DNA of 64,000 nucleotides from Roseomonas sp. (GTDB taxonomy: Bacteria > Pseudomonadota > Alphaproteobacteria > Acetobacterales > Acetobacteraceae), in assembly GCA_020249925.1 (NCBI GenBank), contig JADCER010000010.1, forward strand, positions 144,713 to 208,712, written 5' to 3'. The notes under the pieces are model-generated. The model made no database searches. It was not told the origin of the DNA and worked only from the letters and a program-made list of their open reading frames with translations. The position numbers were made by a program, and so were the translations under genes. Below are positions 34,870 to 45,208 of this stretch, in pieces (within the stretch, counting starts at the first letter, position 1; each line of letters opens with the position of its first letter).

Positions 34870-36072
34870 ATGTCAGATACGACGAGCGATCCGCGCTATA
34901 AGCGCAGGCCGCCCAAGCGCCCCCTTCGGCTTTCCTGGTCCGATGAACGGGTGCGTGGCATTTTCTGGCAAATCATCGTCGTCGCCGCTGTTGGCAGCGT
35001 GATCTATTGGCTCTGGAGCAATACCTCCCACAATCTGGCGGTGCGGCGGATTGCGACCGGCTTTGGCTTCCTGGACCGGGAAGCCGGCTTGCCCATCGCC
35101 GAAAGCCTGATCCCCTATGATCCCACAAATACCTATGCCCGCGCGCTGCTGGTGGGGGTGCTGAATACGTTGAAGGTCGCGGTGGTGGGCGTGGTGCTGG
35201 CGACCATTCTGGGCACGGCGATTGGCATTGCGCGGCTGTCCAAGAATTTCCTGCTCTCGCGCATTGCTGGCGCTTATATTGAAATCATCCGCGACCTGCC
35301 GCTGCTGCTGCAATTGCTGTTCTGGTACACCATCCTGCAAGGCCTGCCCGGGCCGCGCCAGGCGCTGAAGCCGGTTGAAGGCGTGGTGCTGTCCAATCGC
35401 GGCCTTAAGCTGCCGGCGCTGATTTGGGAAAATGCGCATACGGCGGCGCTGGTGGTTTTTCTGCTCGGCATTCTGGCGACCTGGGTCTATGCGCGCATGG
35501 CGCGCGCCAAGCAGATGGAAGATGGCCAGCCACGCAAGGTCTGGCCCACCGCGCTTGGGCTTATCCTCGTGCTGCCGGTGGTGGTTTGGTATGCGCTCGG
35601 CGCACCGTGGGAGATTGAATACCCCGTGTTGCGCGGCTTCAATTTCCGCGGCGGGATCAATGTCAGCCCCGAATATTTCGCGCTGCTGATTGGCCTGGTT
35701 ACCTATACTGCGGGCTTCATCGCGGAAGTGGTGCGCGCGGGCATCATGTCGGTCAATCATGGGCAATGGGAAGCGGCGCAGGCGCTTGGCTTGCGCCATC
35801 GGTCGGTGCTCAGGCTGATTGTCATGCCGCAGGCGCTGCGCGTCATCATCCCGCCGCTCACATCGAATTATCTGAATCTGACGAAGAATTCCTCGCTCGC
35901 GGTCGCGATCGGCTATCAGGATATTGTCTCCATCGCCAATACCACGCTCAATCAGACAGGGCAGGCGATTGAAGGCATTGCCATCATCATGGCGGTCTAT
36001 CTGACGATCAGTCTTTCGATCAGCCTTTTCATGAATTGGTATAATGCGCGCATAGCGCTGGTTGAACGATAA
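34870..36072 (+). CDS. aapQ: General L-amino acid ABC permease AapQ
   Basis: 400 residues, longer than ordinary His/Glu-type permeases, as usual for AapQ. The binding-protein-dependent transport signature (EAAQALGLRHRSVLRLIVMP) lies near residue 308, and NTLKVAVVGVVLATILGTAIG marks the first core helix. Start ATG 34870 has GGAGAG 6 nt upstream. It forms the membrane channel with AapM, energised by AapP. The binding protein gene is missing here, so the system must use an AapJ encoded elsewhere. AapM starts 12 bp downstream. Confidence 0.88.
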   Translation: MSDTTSDPRYKRRPPKRPLRLSWSDERVRGIFWQIIVVAAVGSVIYWLWSNTSHNLAVRRIATGFGFLDREAGLPIAESLIPYDPTNTYARALLVGVLNTLKVAVVGVVLATILGTAIGIARLSKNFLLSRIAGAYIEIIRDLPLLLQLLFWYTILQGLPGPRQALKPVEGVVLSNRGLKLPALIWENAHTAALVVFLLGILATWVYARMARAKQMEDGQPRKVWPTALGLILVLPVVVWYALGAPWEIEYPVLRGFNFRGGINVSPEYFALLIGLVTYTAGFIAEVVRAGIMSVNHGQWEAAQALGLRHRSVLRLIVMPQALRVIIPPLTSNYLNLTKNSSLAVAIGYQDIVSIANTTLNQTGQAIEGIAIIMAVYLTISLSISLFMNWYNARIALVER

Positions 36073-36084
36073 GGGAGCCGGCGG

Positions 36085-37206
36085 ATGAGCGACGCAAGCA
36101 TGTCTTCCGGTCCGCGCAAGCCGCCGATCACGGCGGTGGGGCCAATCGCCTGGGCCCGGGCTAATTTGTTTTCGGGCTGGCTTTCCACGGCCGTGACGCT
36201 GGCCATGGGCTATCTGCTGGTCAAATTCACGCTGTCCTTCATTGATTGGGCCTTTGTGAAGGCGATCTGGACGGTGCCTTCCAATGCGCAGGGGCCGCAG
36301 ACGCAAATTTGTCGGGATTTGCAGGGCTCGGGCGCCTGCTGGGCGGTTGTTGGTGAAAAGCACCGCTTCATGCTGTTTGGCACCTATCCTTTTGAACAGC
36401 ATTGGCGCCCGGCCTTGGCCTGTGTGCTGTTCGTGGTGCTTTACATCATCTCCGCCATGCGACGCTTCTGGCGCTGGGAATTGGCGCTGATTTGGGTTGG
36501 GATGCTGACCGCGATTGGTGTCCTGATGTGGGGCGGTATTTTCGGCCTGCCCTATGTCCCGCAGGAACGCTGGGGCGGCCTGCCGATTACCCTGATCCTG
36601 GCGACCTTCGGGCTTGCTTTCGCCTTCCCGCTTTCCATCCTGGTCGCGCTTGGCCGGCGGTCATCCCTGCCGGCCATCAAGGTGCTGTGCATTTTGTATG
36701 TGGAGCTCATTCGCGGCGTGCCGCTGATCAGCCTGCTATTCATGGCAAGCGTCATGTTCCCCCTATTCCTGCCGGAGGGGATGAATATTGATAAGCTGCT
36801 GCGCGCACAGATCGCCATTATCCTATTCGCCGGCGCCTATCTGGCCGAGGTAGTGCGCGGCGGCCTGCAAGCCCTGCCCAAGGGACAATATGAAGCCGCT
36901 GATGCCATGGGCCTGTCCTTCTGGCAGAAGACCGGGCTGATCATCCTGCCCCAGGCCCTGCGCATGGTGATCCCGCCCTTGGTCAATACCTTCATCGGCT
37001 TCTTCAAGGATACGTCGCTGGTGCTGATCATTGGCATCTTTGACCTGTTGACCGCCGGCAAGACCGCGATTGTGGAGCCCGCCTGGCAGGGCTTCGGCGT
37101 TGAGGTTTATGTCTTTATTGGCAGCATCTATCTGGTTTTCTGCTATGCCATGTCCAAATACAGTCGCGGGTTGGAGGCGGAGTTGAACCGCCATCGCCGC
37201 CGCTGA
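36085..37206 (+). CDS. aapM: General L-amino acid ABC permease AapM
   Basis: 373 residues. The inner-membrane signature EAADAMGLSFWQKTGLIILP lies near residue 270, and AVELIRGVPLISLLFMASVM-like sequence (YVELIRGVPLISLLF) near 215. An extra N-terminal helix and periplasmic loop holding a C-x13-type cysteine pair (QICRDLQGSGACWAV) is typical of AapM. Partner of AapQ. GGGAGC lies before the ATG; 18 bp separate the stop from aapP. Confidence 0.88.
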   Translation: MSDASMSSGPRKPPITAVGPIAWARANLFSGWLSTAVTLAMGYLLVKFTLSFIDWAFVKAIWTVPSNAQGPQTQICRDLQGSGACWAVVGEKHRFMLFGTYPFEQHWRPALACVLFVVLYIISAMRRFWRWELALIWVGMLTAIGVLMWGGIFGLPYVPQERWGGLPITLILATFGLAFAFPLSILVALGRRSSLPAIKVLCILYVELIRGVPLISLLFMASVMFPLFLPEGMNIDKLLRAQIAIILFAGAYLAEVVRGGLQALPKGQYEAADAMGLSFWQKTGLIILPQALRMVIPPLVNTFIGFFKDTSLVLIIGIFDLLTAGKTAIVEPAWQGFGVEVYVFIGSIYLVFCYAMSKYSRGLEAELNRHRRR

Positions 37207-37224
37207 ATCCCGGGAAACAACATC

Positions 37225-38016
<792 letters not shown>

Positions 38017-38112
38017 ATGCCCGCCATGCGCAGGGCGCGGGGCAAATGCCTTGCAATCCTTGGCTGACGGGGCAGACTGCACGGCAATGATCCCTTGGAA
38101 GGCAAGCAAGCC

Positions 38113-39996
38113 ATGAGCAGTCCTGCCGCTACTGGGCGTGGCGCGCCTTCGCTTGCGCTGATCCTGGCAGTTCTGGGCGTTGTCTATGGGGATATCGGTA
38201 CCTCTCCGCTCTACGCCATGCGCGCTGCCGCCGGCCATTTTGAGGAAGGCGGGGTGGAGGCCTGGGAAATCCTTGGCCTGCTCAGCCTGATCATCTGGGC
38301 GCTGATCCTGACCGTCACGGTGAAATATGTCGCCTTTGTGCTGCGCGCGGATAACCGCGGAGAAGGTGGCATCCTGGCGTTGATGGCGCTGGCGCAGCGC
38401 AGCGTTGAAAATGCACGCCTGCGTTGGACCTTGGCGCTGATCGGCATTGCTGGCGCCTGCCTGTTCTTTGGTGATGGCATCATCACGCCGGCGATTTCCG
38501 TGCTCTCGGCGGTGGAGGGGCTCAAGGTTGTCTCCCCCCATCTGGAAAAGGCGGTTTTGCCGATTTCAGTCGTGATCCTGCTGGCGCTGTTTCTGGTGCA
38601 GTATCGCGGTACGGCGAAAATGGGGGCAATCTTTGGGCCCATTTGCGCCGCCTGGTTTCTGGTGTTGGGGCTGCTTGGGCTTTGGGAAGTGCTGCACAAT
38701 CCCGGCGTACTCGCGGCGATTTCACCGCATTGGGCCATTACCTTCTGTCTGCATTACCAGTTGATGGCCTTCATTGCCTTTGGCTCCGTCGTGCTGGCGG
38801 TGACGGGGGCCGAGGCGCTTTATGCCGATATGGGACATTTCGGCCGCCGGCCCATTCGCTGGGCTTGGCTGGTGATTGTGCTGCCGGCGCTGGTGCTGAA
38901 TTACCTCGGCCAGGGTGCGCTGTTGCTGCGCGATCCGGCCGCACTCGAAAACCCGTTCTTCCTGCTGGCGCCGGAATGGTTCCGCCTGCCCTTGGTGTTC
39001 CTGGCAACCGCCGCCACCATTATCGCAAGCCAGGCGATGATTTCTGGTGCCTATACCATTGCGCGGCAATGCGTGCAGCTTGGCTTCCTGCCGCGGCTGG
39101 TGGTGCGCCATACCAGCGATACGGAAGAAGGCCAGATCTATATGCCGCAGGTGAATTTCGCCCTGCTGATCGGCGTGCTGATCCTGGTGGTGACGTTCCG
39201 CGATTCTGAGCGTTTGGCGGCGGCCTATGGCATTGCGGTGACGGGGACTTTCGTCTGCACTTCCTGCCTCGCCATGGTGGTGTTTCATCGCAAATTCGGC
39301 TGGCCCCTGCTTGGCGTGCTTGGCGTTTTCCTGCCGCTGCTGGCGCTTGATCTGGCGTTCTTCCTTTCCAATGTGCTCAAAATCCCCGATGGCGGTTATG
39401 TGCCGCTGGTGTTGGGCGTTGTGCTGTTCACCATCATGCTGACCTGGCATCGCGGGCGGGAATTGCTGTTCGCGCGTATCCGCCAGGATGGCCTGCCGCT
39501 GAAATCCTTCATTGCGCGCCTGCCGCAATCACGCACCGTGCGCGTCCCCGGCACCGCGGTGTTCATGACCAGCCAGGCGGAATTCCTGCCCGGCGCGCTG
39601 CTGCATAACCTTAAGCACAACAAGGTTTTGCATGAGCGGGTTTTGTTCCTGACCGTCACCAATGAGGATGTGCCGCAAGTGGGCGCTGATCGGCGCCGCG
39701 CGGTGGAAGAATTGGCGCCCAATATCCATCGCATCGCGCTGCGCTACGGTTTCCAGGAAAGCCCCAATATCCCGCGTGAGCTTGAAGCGCTGGCGGAATT
39801 GGGCATTCCTTACGAACCCATGCAGACCTCCTATTTCCTGGGGCGGGAGACGGTGGTGGCAGCCGCAGTGCCGAAAATGTCGCGCTGGCGGCAATGGCTG
39901 TTTGTGGTGCTCAGCCGGAATTCCCTTTCGGCCACGGAATTCTTCCGCATCCCATCTGACCGTGTGGTAGAATTGGGCGTGAAGGTCGCGATCTGA
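38113..39996 (+). CDS. kup: Kup-family potassium uptake protein
   Basis: 627 residues: about twelve membrane helices followed by a 150-residue cytoplasmic tail. [16 protein letters not shown] at about residue 24 and [19 protein letters not shown] near 80 are the strongest Kup signatures; the tail has the usual TAVFMTSQ motif. It is a K+/H+ symporter used when external K+ is low or pH is acidic. ATG 38113 is preferred over TTG 38095 by family N-terminus. No riboswitch-like structure was recognised upstream. Confidence 0.93.
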   Translation: MSSPAATGRGAPSLALILAVLGVVYGDIGTSPLYAMRAAAGHFEEGGVEAWEILGLLSLIIWALILTVTVKYVAFVLRADNRGEGGILALMALAQRSVENARLRWTLALIGIAGACLFFGDGIITPAISVLSAVEGLKVVSPHLEKAVLPISVVILLALFLVQYRGTAKMGAIFGPICAAWFLVLGLLGLWEVLHNPGVLAAISPHWAITFCLHYQLMAFIAFGSVVLAVTGAEALYADMGHFGRRPIRWAWLVIVLPALVLNYLGQGALLLRDPAALENPFFLLAPEWFRLPLVFLATAATIIASQAMISGAYTIARQCVQLGFLPRLVVRHTSDTEEGQIYMPQVNFALLIGVLILVVTFRDSERLAAAYGIAVTGTFVCTSCLAMVVFHRKFGWPLLGVLGVFLPLLALDLAFFLSNVLKIPDGGYVPLVLGVVLFTIMLTWHRGRELLFARIRQDGLPLKSFIARLPQSRTVRVPGTAVFMTSQAEFLPGALLHNLKHNKVLHERVLFLTVTNEDVPQVGADRRRAVEELAPNIHRIALRYGFQESPNIPRELEALAELGIPYEPMQTSYFLGRETVVAAAVPKMSRWRQWLFVVLSRNSLSATEFFRIPSDRVVELGVKVAI

Positions 39997-40030
39997 CCCA
40001 GGTTGCGCGCCCCTGATGGAGGAGATGTGC

Positions 40031-40408
40031 ATGGAGCGGATGCTGGTGACACTCTCCCTTGTGGCGGGGCCGGGCTTTCCGGCGGGCTGCGTTGATCACC
40101 GCTATGAGATTGAGCTTGCGCTGGATGCGGCGGGGCACCCGGATGCGAAAGCCTGGGCGGAAGACCCTGCCCCCTGGCGCGCGCGGCGCATTCGCCCCGA
40201 TGCGCCACCCGAACAGGGCGATGTGCAATATGATGGCGATAATGGCTGGTTCATCCGCTTCAGCGGCAGCCTGGCCGAGCGCTTTGACGCGCCCGAGGCG
40301 CATTTCGACCCCGGCAGCAGCCCGATCCGGCCCGGGGAATATGTGACCATCACCGAAGTGGATGGCGGGGTGTTTGATTACCGGATTGTGGGGGTGGGGG
40401 CCTTGTGA
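40031..40408 (+). CDS. Small hypothetical protein
   Basis: 125 residues, acidic, without signal peptide or membrane span. ATG 40031 is chosen because GGAGGAG ends 6 nt upstream; ATG 40016 would overlap this ribosome site. The sequence is Pro- and Asp-rich with one conserved-looking C-V-D-H-R-Y region. No family recognised. It lies 34 bp after kup and its codon use is that of the genome, so it is probably native and perhaps co-transcribed with kup. Confidence 0.6.
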   Translation: MERMLVTLSLVAGPGFPAGCVDHRYEIELALDAAGHPDAKAWAEDPAPWRARRIRPDAPPEQGDVQYDGDNGWFIRFSGSLAERFDAPEAHFDPGSSPIRPGEYVTITEVDGGVFDYRIVGVGAL

Positions 40409-40429
40409 GGGGCTGCGACGCGATGCGGT

Positions 40430-40470
40430 AATGCAATTGCATTGACAAGACAATGCGTTTGCATTACATA
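40430..40470 (+). promoter_or_regulatory. PrlF-YhaV promoter with twin operators
   Basis: -35 TTGACA (40442-40447) and -10 TACATA (40465-40470) with a 17-bp spacer. Two palindromes overlap it: AATGCAATTGCATT (40430-40443) covering the start of the -35, and AATGC-GTTT-GCATT (40452-40465) covering the spacer end. Their centres are 22 bp apart, two helical turns. Both lie before a 40505 start. Binding by the AbrB-like PrlF would give autorepression. Confidence 0.75.
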
Positions 40471-40504
40471 GACCAGCCATCCCCGCCCTAACCCGAGACG
40501 TGCC

Positions 40505-40834
40505 ATGCCCGCCGCGCTTGAAGTCGAATCCACCCTGACTGACCGCTATCAGACCACGGTGCCAGAGACGGTGCGCCGTGCGCTTCGCCTCGGCAAACGC
40601 GACAAGCTGCATTACTCCATCCGTCCAGGCGGTGAGGTGGTGCTGACGCGTGCCGCGCCCGCCGAGGCTGAGGACCCTTTGCTCGGCCAATTCCTCGGCT
40701 TTCTGGCCAATGATATCGCGCGCCACCCGGAACGCTTGCAGGCGGTGGATGCTGGCCTTGCCGCGCGGCTTCACGCGCTGGTGGGCGATGTTGAGGTTGA
40801 TCTTGATGCCGCCCTTTCGGCCGATGATGAATGA
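40505..40834 (+). CDS. PrlF/SohA-family antitoxin (AbrB-type DNA-binding)
   Basis: 109 residues. The N-terminal LTDRYQTTVPETVRRALRLG is a SpoVT/AbrB swapped-hairpin DNA-binding motif; the remainder is helical and acidic, ending DVEVDLDAALSADDE, likely the toxin-neutralising part. Its stop overlaps the start of the YhaV-like toxin gene by 4 bp. Upstream are paired palindromes and an intact sigma-70 promoter, as expected of an autorepressing antitoxin. Family members neutralise YhaV by binding it directly. Confidence 0.88.
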   Translation: MPAALEVESTLTDRYQTTVPETVRRALRLGKRDKLHYSIRPGGEVVLTRAAPAEAEDPLLGQFLGFLANDIARHPERLQAVDAGLAARLHALVGDVEVDLDAALSADDE

Positions 40835-41331
40835 AGGCCGGCAAGCCAGCGCCGCTGGTGGTTCATGGCTGGACGGTATTCGCCCATCCGCTGTTCCTTG
40901 CGCAGCTTGAAGCGCTGGCGCGGCAGATAGAGGCGCTGCGGCAAAAGGACCCGGTGGGCTATCGGAACCGGAATGCCAGCAAGCGGCTGGCGGCCATCAC
41001 GAAACTCGCGTTTGAAGTCATTCCAGAAGACCCGACGCGTGCGGAATATCGCCAAGGCGGCACGCTTGGGGATGAGCACAAGCATTGGCGCCGCGCCAAG
41101 TTCTTTCAGCAATACCGGCTGTTTTTTCGCTTCCATGCGGCAAGCAGGCTTTTGGTTTACGCCTGGGTGAATGATGAGGGCACCAGGCGCGCTGATGAAA
41201 GCCGCGATGATGCGTACCGGGTCTTTCGCCGCATGCTGGAAAGCGGCCATCCGCCCGATGATTGGGAAGCGCTCTTGGCCGAGGCGCGGTTGGGGGAGGG
41301 GTTGCGGGGATGGGCGGCGAGGGAAGGGTGA
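40831..41331 (+). CDS. YhaV-family toxin (RelE-like RNase)
   Basis: 166 residues. VVHGWTVFAHPLFLAQLEAL, the central AEYRQGGTLGDEHKHWRRAKFF-type region (HKHWRRAKFFQQYRLFFRF), and LVYAWVNDEGTRRADESRDD are typical of YhaV, a ribosome-associated or free mRNA endonuclease of the RelE superfamily. ATG overlaps the antitoxin stop (ATGA), ensuring coupled translation. It ends 48 bp from tRNA-Ala on the opposite strand. Probable acquired module. Confidence 0.88.
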   Translation: MKAGKPAPLVVHGWTVFAHPLFLAQLEALARQIEALRQKDPVGYRNRNASKRLAAITKLAFEVIPEDPTRAEYRQGGTLGDEHKHWRRAKFFQQYRLFFRFHAASRLLVYAWVNDEGTRRADESRDDAYRVFRRMLESGHPPDDWEALLAEARLGEGLRGWAAREG

Positions 41332-41379
41332 TCGTCAACTTCGCAGAAATAATCAGACCAAAATTTCTGGGCTGGTAGC

Positions 41380-41455
<76 letters not shown>

Positions 41456-41693
41456 CCGGGGAAGAGGCGCGGTATTAGCGCCCAAGTTCGGCCTCGGCAA
41501 GGGGGCCATGCCATCATGAATGCATTTGGCCGTTAAGGCTCAGTCGCCCGCCGGCGGGCGGGCATTTGCTGCTTCTTTGGCGGCTTCCCTCGGCTCAGAG
41601 CCAGCCCCATGCTTGCGCCGCTCGGAAGCTGATGCTAAGTGCCCGCCCTTGTTCAATTCCACATTTTCGCTTGAGTGAAAGAGACCCGGCGCC

Positions 41694-41894
41694 ATGGCCG
41701 TTCCTAAGAAGAAGACTTCGCCTTCCCGCCGCGGCATGCGCCGCAGCCATGAAGCGCTTTCCACCTCCGCGCATCATGAATGCCCGAATTGCGGCGAATT
41801 GAAGCGCCCGCACCATGTCTGCTCCCATTGCGGCTATTATGATGGCCGTGAAGTGGTGGCGGCGGATCGCCTGAAGCCGGCCGTCCGGCTCTGA
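41694..41894 (+). CDS. rpmF: 50S ribosomal protein L32
   Basis: 66 residues, [20 protein letters not shown], the universal L32 start. The zinc-binding pairs CPNCG and CSHCG are intact, so this is the zinc-containing (C+) form. It is followed by plsX on the same strand, 33 bp on, the usual arrangement with fatty-acid/phospholipid genes. The upstream 238-bp gap to the tRNA is expected to hold the promoter; no convincing hairpin or gene was seen there. Confidence 0.96.
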   Translation: MAVPKKKTSPSRRGMRRSHEALSTSAHHECPNCGELKRPHHVCSHCGYYDGREVVAADRLKPAVRL

Positions 41895-41927
41895 TCCCGC
41901 GCATCCCAGGGCGCCGAGGCTCCCGCG

Positions 41928-42977
41928 ATGGCTGATACGGGTTCCGCCTTTTCCCTGGCCATAGATGCCATGGGTGGGGATGCGGCGCCTGAGGTGGTGC
42001 TCGATGGCCTGGAATTGGCCGCCGAGCGGCATCCGCAGGCGCGCTTCCTGTTGGTGGGCGATGAGGCGCGCGTGGGTGGCGCCTTGGCGCGGCGCAAGCG
42101 GGCTGCTCGGGCCTGTAGCCTGCGCCATGCGCCTGAAGTTATCTCCGGTGATTTGAAGCCGACAGCAGCCTTGCGCATGCGCGGGTCTTCCATGCGCATG
42201 GCGATTGATGCCGTGGCGGCGGGGGAAGCGGCGGGCGTGGTTTCGGCTGGGAATACCGGGGCGCTGATGGCGCTCGCCAAAATCGTCATCAAGACCATGC
42301 CGGAAATTGATCGGCCTGCCTTGGCGGCGATTGGTCCCTCCGCGCGCGGTGATGTCGTGCTGCTTGATCTTGGTGCCAATGTGCAATGCGATGCGCGCAA
42401 CCTGGTGGAGTTTGCCATCATGGGTGATGCATTCGCGCGCGTGGCGCTGGGGCTTACCACGCCCAGCATCGGTCTTTTGAATGTGGGCAGTGAGGAATTG
42501 AAGGGCGATGACCGCGTGCGCGCGGCTGCCGAAATTCTGCGCGATTCGCATGTTGGCGCTCAGTTCCGCGGCTTCATCGAAGGCCATGACATCACCGCCG
42601 GTACCGTGGATGTGGTGGTGACGGATGGTTTTACCGGCAATGTCGCGCTGAAAACCGGCGAAGGGGCACTCAAGCTCATGCGCGATTTGCTGCGTCAGGT
42701 CTTTACCAGCAGCGTGCCCGCCCGGCTTGGCTATTTGCTGGCGCGGCCCGCCTTGGATCGGCTGCGCGAATGGATGGACCCCAGGCGTTACAATGGCGCG
42801 ATCCTGCTTGGGCTGAATGGCGTGGTGGTGAAATCCCATGGCGGGACGGATGCGCTTGGCTTCGCCCATGCCGTGGATGTGGCCATGGATATGGTGACCC
42901 ATGGCTATAATGATCGCATTCGGGACGGATTTGATCGGCTTGCGGGCCGCAACAGGCTGGCGCCTTCGCCAACTTGA
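41928..42977 (+). CDS. plsX: Phosphate acyltransferase PlsX
   Basis: 349 residues. The family motif AIDAMGGDAAPEVVLDGLEL appears at residues 11-30 and VVSAGNTGALMALA near 105; MGDAFARVALGLTTPSIGLL near 165. PlsX makes acyl-phosphate from acyl-ACP for the PlsY step of phospholipid synthesis. The first ten residues (MADTGSAFSL) are slightly longer than in other PlsX. Its stop is 14 bp from fabH. Order rpmF-plsX-fabH-ihfA-merR matches other alphaproteobacteria. Confidence 0.95.
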   Translation: MADTGSAFSLAIDAMGGDAAPEVVLDGLELAAERHPQARFLLVGDEARVGGALARRKRAARACSLRHAPEVISGDLKPTAALRMRGSSMRMAIDAVAAGEAAGVVSAGNTGALMALAKIVIKTMPEIDRPALAAIGPSARGDVVLLDLGANVQCDARNLVEFAIMGDAFARVALGLTTPSIGLLNVGSEELKGDDRVRAAAEILRDSHVGAQFRGFIEGHDITAGTVDVVVTDGFTGNVALKTGEGALKLMRDLLRQVFTSSVPARLGYLLARPALDRLREWMDPRRYNGAILLGLNGVVVKSHGGTDALGFAHAVDVAMDMVTHGYNDRIRDGFDRLAGRNRLAPSPT

Positions 42978-42991
42978 TGTAGCTTAGCGCC

Positions 42992-43972
42992 ATGGTCATG
43001 CGTGCGTTGATCGCCGGCTGCGGCGGCTACCTTCCCCCCTTGCGGCTTTCCAATGATGAATTGGCGGCGCGCCACGGGCTTGAAACCTCTGATGCCTGGA
43101 TCCAGGAACGCACGGGGATCAAATATCGCCATGTCGCCGCACCTGATGAAGCGGCATCCGATCTGGCCGCTGCGGCTGCGCGCGCGGCACTCGCGGATGC
43201 GGGGGTGGAGGCTTCCAAGGTGGATGGCATTATCGTTGCCACCACCACGCCTGATTCCGGCTTTCCCGCGACCGCTGCGCGCGTGCAGGCCAAGATCGGC
43301 GCCGGGCCCGGTTTTGCCTTTGACATTACGGCGGCCTGCACTGGCTTTATCTATGGGCTTTCCATCGCTGAGGCGATGATGCGCGCGGGCCATGCCCGCC
43401 ACGTGCTGGTGATCGGCGCTGAGGTCTATACGCGCATCCTGGATTGGACCGATCGCGGCACCTGCGTGCTGTTTGGCGATGGCGCCGGTGCGGTGCTGCT
43501 GAGCGCCGGTGAGGGTGCGGGCACCAATAAGGATCGCGGCCTGCTTTCAACCCATTTGCACGCCGATGGCCGGCATGGCGATATTCTGGTGGTCGAAGGC
43601 GGCGCCGGTTCCACCGGCGGCACGGGGCTATTGCGCATGGCGGGCAAGGAAGTGTTCCGCCATGCCGTTTCCAAATTGGCCGCTGTGGTAGATGAGGCTT
43701 TGGCCGCCAATGGGCTGACCCATGCCGATGTGGATTGGCTGGTGCCGCATCAGGCCAATCAACGCATCATTGAAGCCATGGGCAAGAAGCTGCACCTGCA
43801 ACCAGGGCGTGTGGTAGTGACGGTGGATCGCCATGCCAATACCTCGGCCGCGTCCATTCCGCTGGCGCTGGCGGAAGCCCGGGGTGATGGCCGGATCAAG
43901 AATGGCGATCTGGTGGTGATGGAAGCCATTGGCGGGGGGCTGACCTGGGGGTCGGCCATTGCGCGTTTCTGA
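42992..43972 (+). CDS. fabH: Beta-ketoacyl-ACP synthase III
   Basis: 326 residues. Catalytic Cys116 in ITAACTGF, His in VPHQANQRII and Asn in HANTSAASIP make the C-H-N triad of KAS III. It condenses acetyl-CoA with malonyl-ACP to start fatty-acid synthesis. ATG 42998 (two codons later) is an alternative start. Final motif GGGLTWGSAIARF is the standard end. Next gene is ihfA, 80 bp on. Confidence 0.96.
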   Translation: MVMRALIAGCGGYLPPLRLSNDELAARHGLETSDAWIQERTGIKYRHVAAPDEAASDLAAAAARAALADAGVEASKVDGIIVATTTPDSGFPATAARVQAKIGAGPGFAFDITAACTGFIYGLSIAEAMMRAGHARHVLVIGAEVYTRILDWTDRGTCVLFGDGAGAVLLSAGEGAGTNKDRGLLSTHLHADGRHGDILVVEGGAGSTGGTGLLRMAGKEVFRHAVSKLAAVVDEALAANGLTHADVDWLVPHQANQRIIEAMGKKLHLQPGRVVVTVDRHANTSAASIPLALAEARGDGRIKNGDLVVMEAIGGGLTWGSAIARF

Positions 43973-44052
43973 GATTTCATGAAGCGGGCTGTTGACGGCT
44001 GCGCTTGAAGCCGGTTTGCTGTATGTAACAGGGATAAACTGGGGCGGGGTCA

Positions 44053-44358
44053 ATGGAAACCATCACGCGGGCCAATCTGGCCGAGGCGATCTATGCGCAG
44101 GTTGGTCTTTCGCGCAATGAAAGCGCTGATCTTTTGGAATCGGTGCTGGAACGAATTTCTGCCGTGCTGGAATCAGGTGAATCGGTGAAGATATCCTCCT
44201 TCGGGACCTTCCTGGTGCGCCAGAAGGGACAGCGCATTGGCCGCAACCCAAAGACCGGCGTTGAAGTGCCGATCCTGCCGCGCAAGGTACTGTCCTTTCG
44301 CCCATCGCAGGTTTTGAAGGCGCGGATCAACAATGAAGAAGTGGAAGACGAAGCATGA
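44053..44358 (+). CDS. ihfA: Integration host factor subunit alpha
   Basis: 101 residues. [20 protein letters not shown] at the start and the DNA-binding arm with [12 protein letters not shown] are IHF/HU hallmarks; in the arm the conserved Pro (NPKTG) that kinks DNA is present. The alpha identity comes from the position before merR downstream of fabH and from the longer N- and C-termini than HU. The stop overlaps the merR start by 4 bp. A role in DNA bending at promoters and recombination sites. Confidence 0.94.
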   Translation: METITRANLAEAIYAQVGLSRNESADLLESVLERISAVLESGESVKISSFGTFLVRQKGQRIGRNPKTGVEVPILPRKVLSFRPSQVLKARINNEEVEDEA

Positions 44359-44774
44359 GCGATACTGATGATGCGGATGACAAGGGGCGCCCGCGCAAGG
44401 CGCCAACGGCCTTTCGCACCATCAGTGAAGTCGCCGATGATTTGAATATTCCGCAGCATGTCTTGCGTTTCTGGGAAAGCAAATTCCCGCAGTTGAAGCC
44501 GCTGAAGCGTGGCGGTGGGCGGCGCTATTATCGGCCTGAGGATATCGCGCTGCTGAAGCGTGTTGGCGATCTGCTCTATAATCAGGGCTATACCATCAAG
44601 GGTGTGCAGCGGCTGCTGCGTGACGGGACGGATGAAGGCCCAGGCCCCGTGGCGCTGGAATTGCCCTTGGGTGATCCGCCGCCTGCCGCTGAGGCTTCCG
44701 AAGGCTTGGCGCTGAAGGCGGCTTTGGCCGAGCTTGAGGATATTGCGCGCGCTTTGCATCGGCTGGCGGCATAG
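44355..44774 (+). CDS. MerR family transcriptional regulator
   Basis: 139 residues. [20 protein letters not shown] is the first helix-turn-helix, followed by [12 protein letters not shown] and the wing [20 protein letters not shown], then the dimerisation helix with [13 protein letters not shown]. No C-terminal metal or drug-binding domain; the remaining 40 residues are Pro/Ala-rich and end with a short Leu-rich helix. This MerR is the one invariably placed after ihfA in alphaproteobacteria; its target is not known. ATG overlaps the ihfA stop. Confidence 0.88.
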   Translation: MSDTDDADDKGRPRKAPTAFRTISEVADDLNIPQHVLRFWESKFPQLKPLKRGGGRRYYRPEDIALLKRVGDLLYNQGYTIKGVQRLLRDGTDEGPGPVALELPLGDPPPAAEASEGLALKAALAELEDIARALHRLAA

Positions 44775-44779
44775 CGTTC

Positions 44780-45208
44780 TTAGCGTCCTGACAGCAGCTC
44801 GAGCGTCAGCGGATCCGGGATTCCTTCGAAGTACCGAGCGATTGCGTCGGAGAACACAGCGGGTTCGGCGCCGCACGCCGCGAAGAGCGTCATCGACGAT
44901 CGAAATTTCAGATCATCCGGGCTGCCGAAGATCTCGTGGACCGATCGGCCCTGAACCGCGTTCACCAGCTTTGTGCACTCGATCAAGCGAGGCCCTAGAA
45001 CGGGATGGGCCATGTAGGCTTGCGCTTCGGCCAAAGAGGCAATGCCGTAGTGTAGGGCGGTGGAGCTCCGCCCCAGCGCGCGCAGTTGCGGAAACACGAA
45101 CCAGATCCAGTGACTCTGCTTCCGGCCAGCCTCGAGTTCGCGCCGGATCTGCGCCATCGCAGTGGCCTGTGCCACCACGAAGCGTTCAACATCAAACGGG
45201 TCGTTCAT
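44780..45208 (-). CDS. DUF1810-family protein
   Basis: 142 residues beginning MNDPFDVERFVVAQATAMAQ, the characteristic start of DUF1810 proteins; KQSHWIWFVFPQLRALGRSS and GPRLIECTKLVNAVQGRS are further landmarks. The family is of unknown function and is seen widely in bacteria, often as a mobile single gene. The codon choice (TCG, AGC, GAG) differs from the surrounding genes, and it lies on the opposite strand between merR and tRNA-Pro. ATG 45208 is chosen because the longer frame adds an unrelated 27 residues. Ends 5 bp from the merR stop. Confidence 0.82.
   Translation of the reverse strand: MNDPFDVERFVVAQATAMAQIRRELEAGRKQSHWIWFVFPQLRALGRSSTALHYGIASLAEAQAYMAHPVLGPRLIECTKLVNAVQGRSVHEIFGSPDDLKFRSSMTLFAACGAEPAVFSDAIARYFEGIPDPLTLELLSGR

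Noticed and set aside
34873..36402. A long open frame (over 500 codons) on the minus strand opposite aapQ
   Set aside because: It runs antisense to a clear permease gene, has a His/Arg/Gln-rich composition typical of frames opposite GC-rich coding sequence, and no domain.
38017..38112. Possible K+-related riboswitch before kup
   Set aside because: The 96-bp leader has no fold resembling known c-di-AMP riboswitches and no supporting terminator.
41540..41764. 74-codon frame on the minus strand between tRNA-Ala and rpmF
   Set aside because: Overlaps the rpmF start region, no ribosome site, Ala/Glu-rich tail without a family. It cannot be excluded as a small gene but is not supported.
43992..44027. 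TTGACG ... TATGTA promoter before ihfA
   Set aside because: Spacing of 24 bp is too long for sigma-70 to be convincing.
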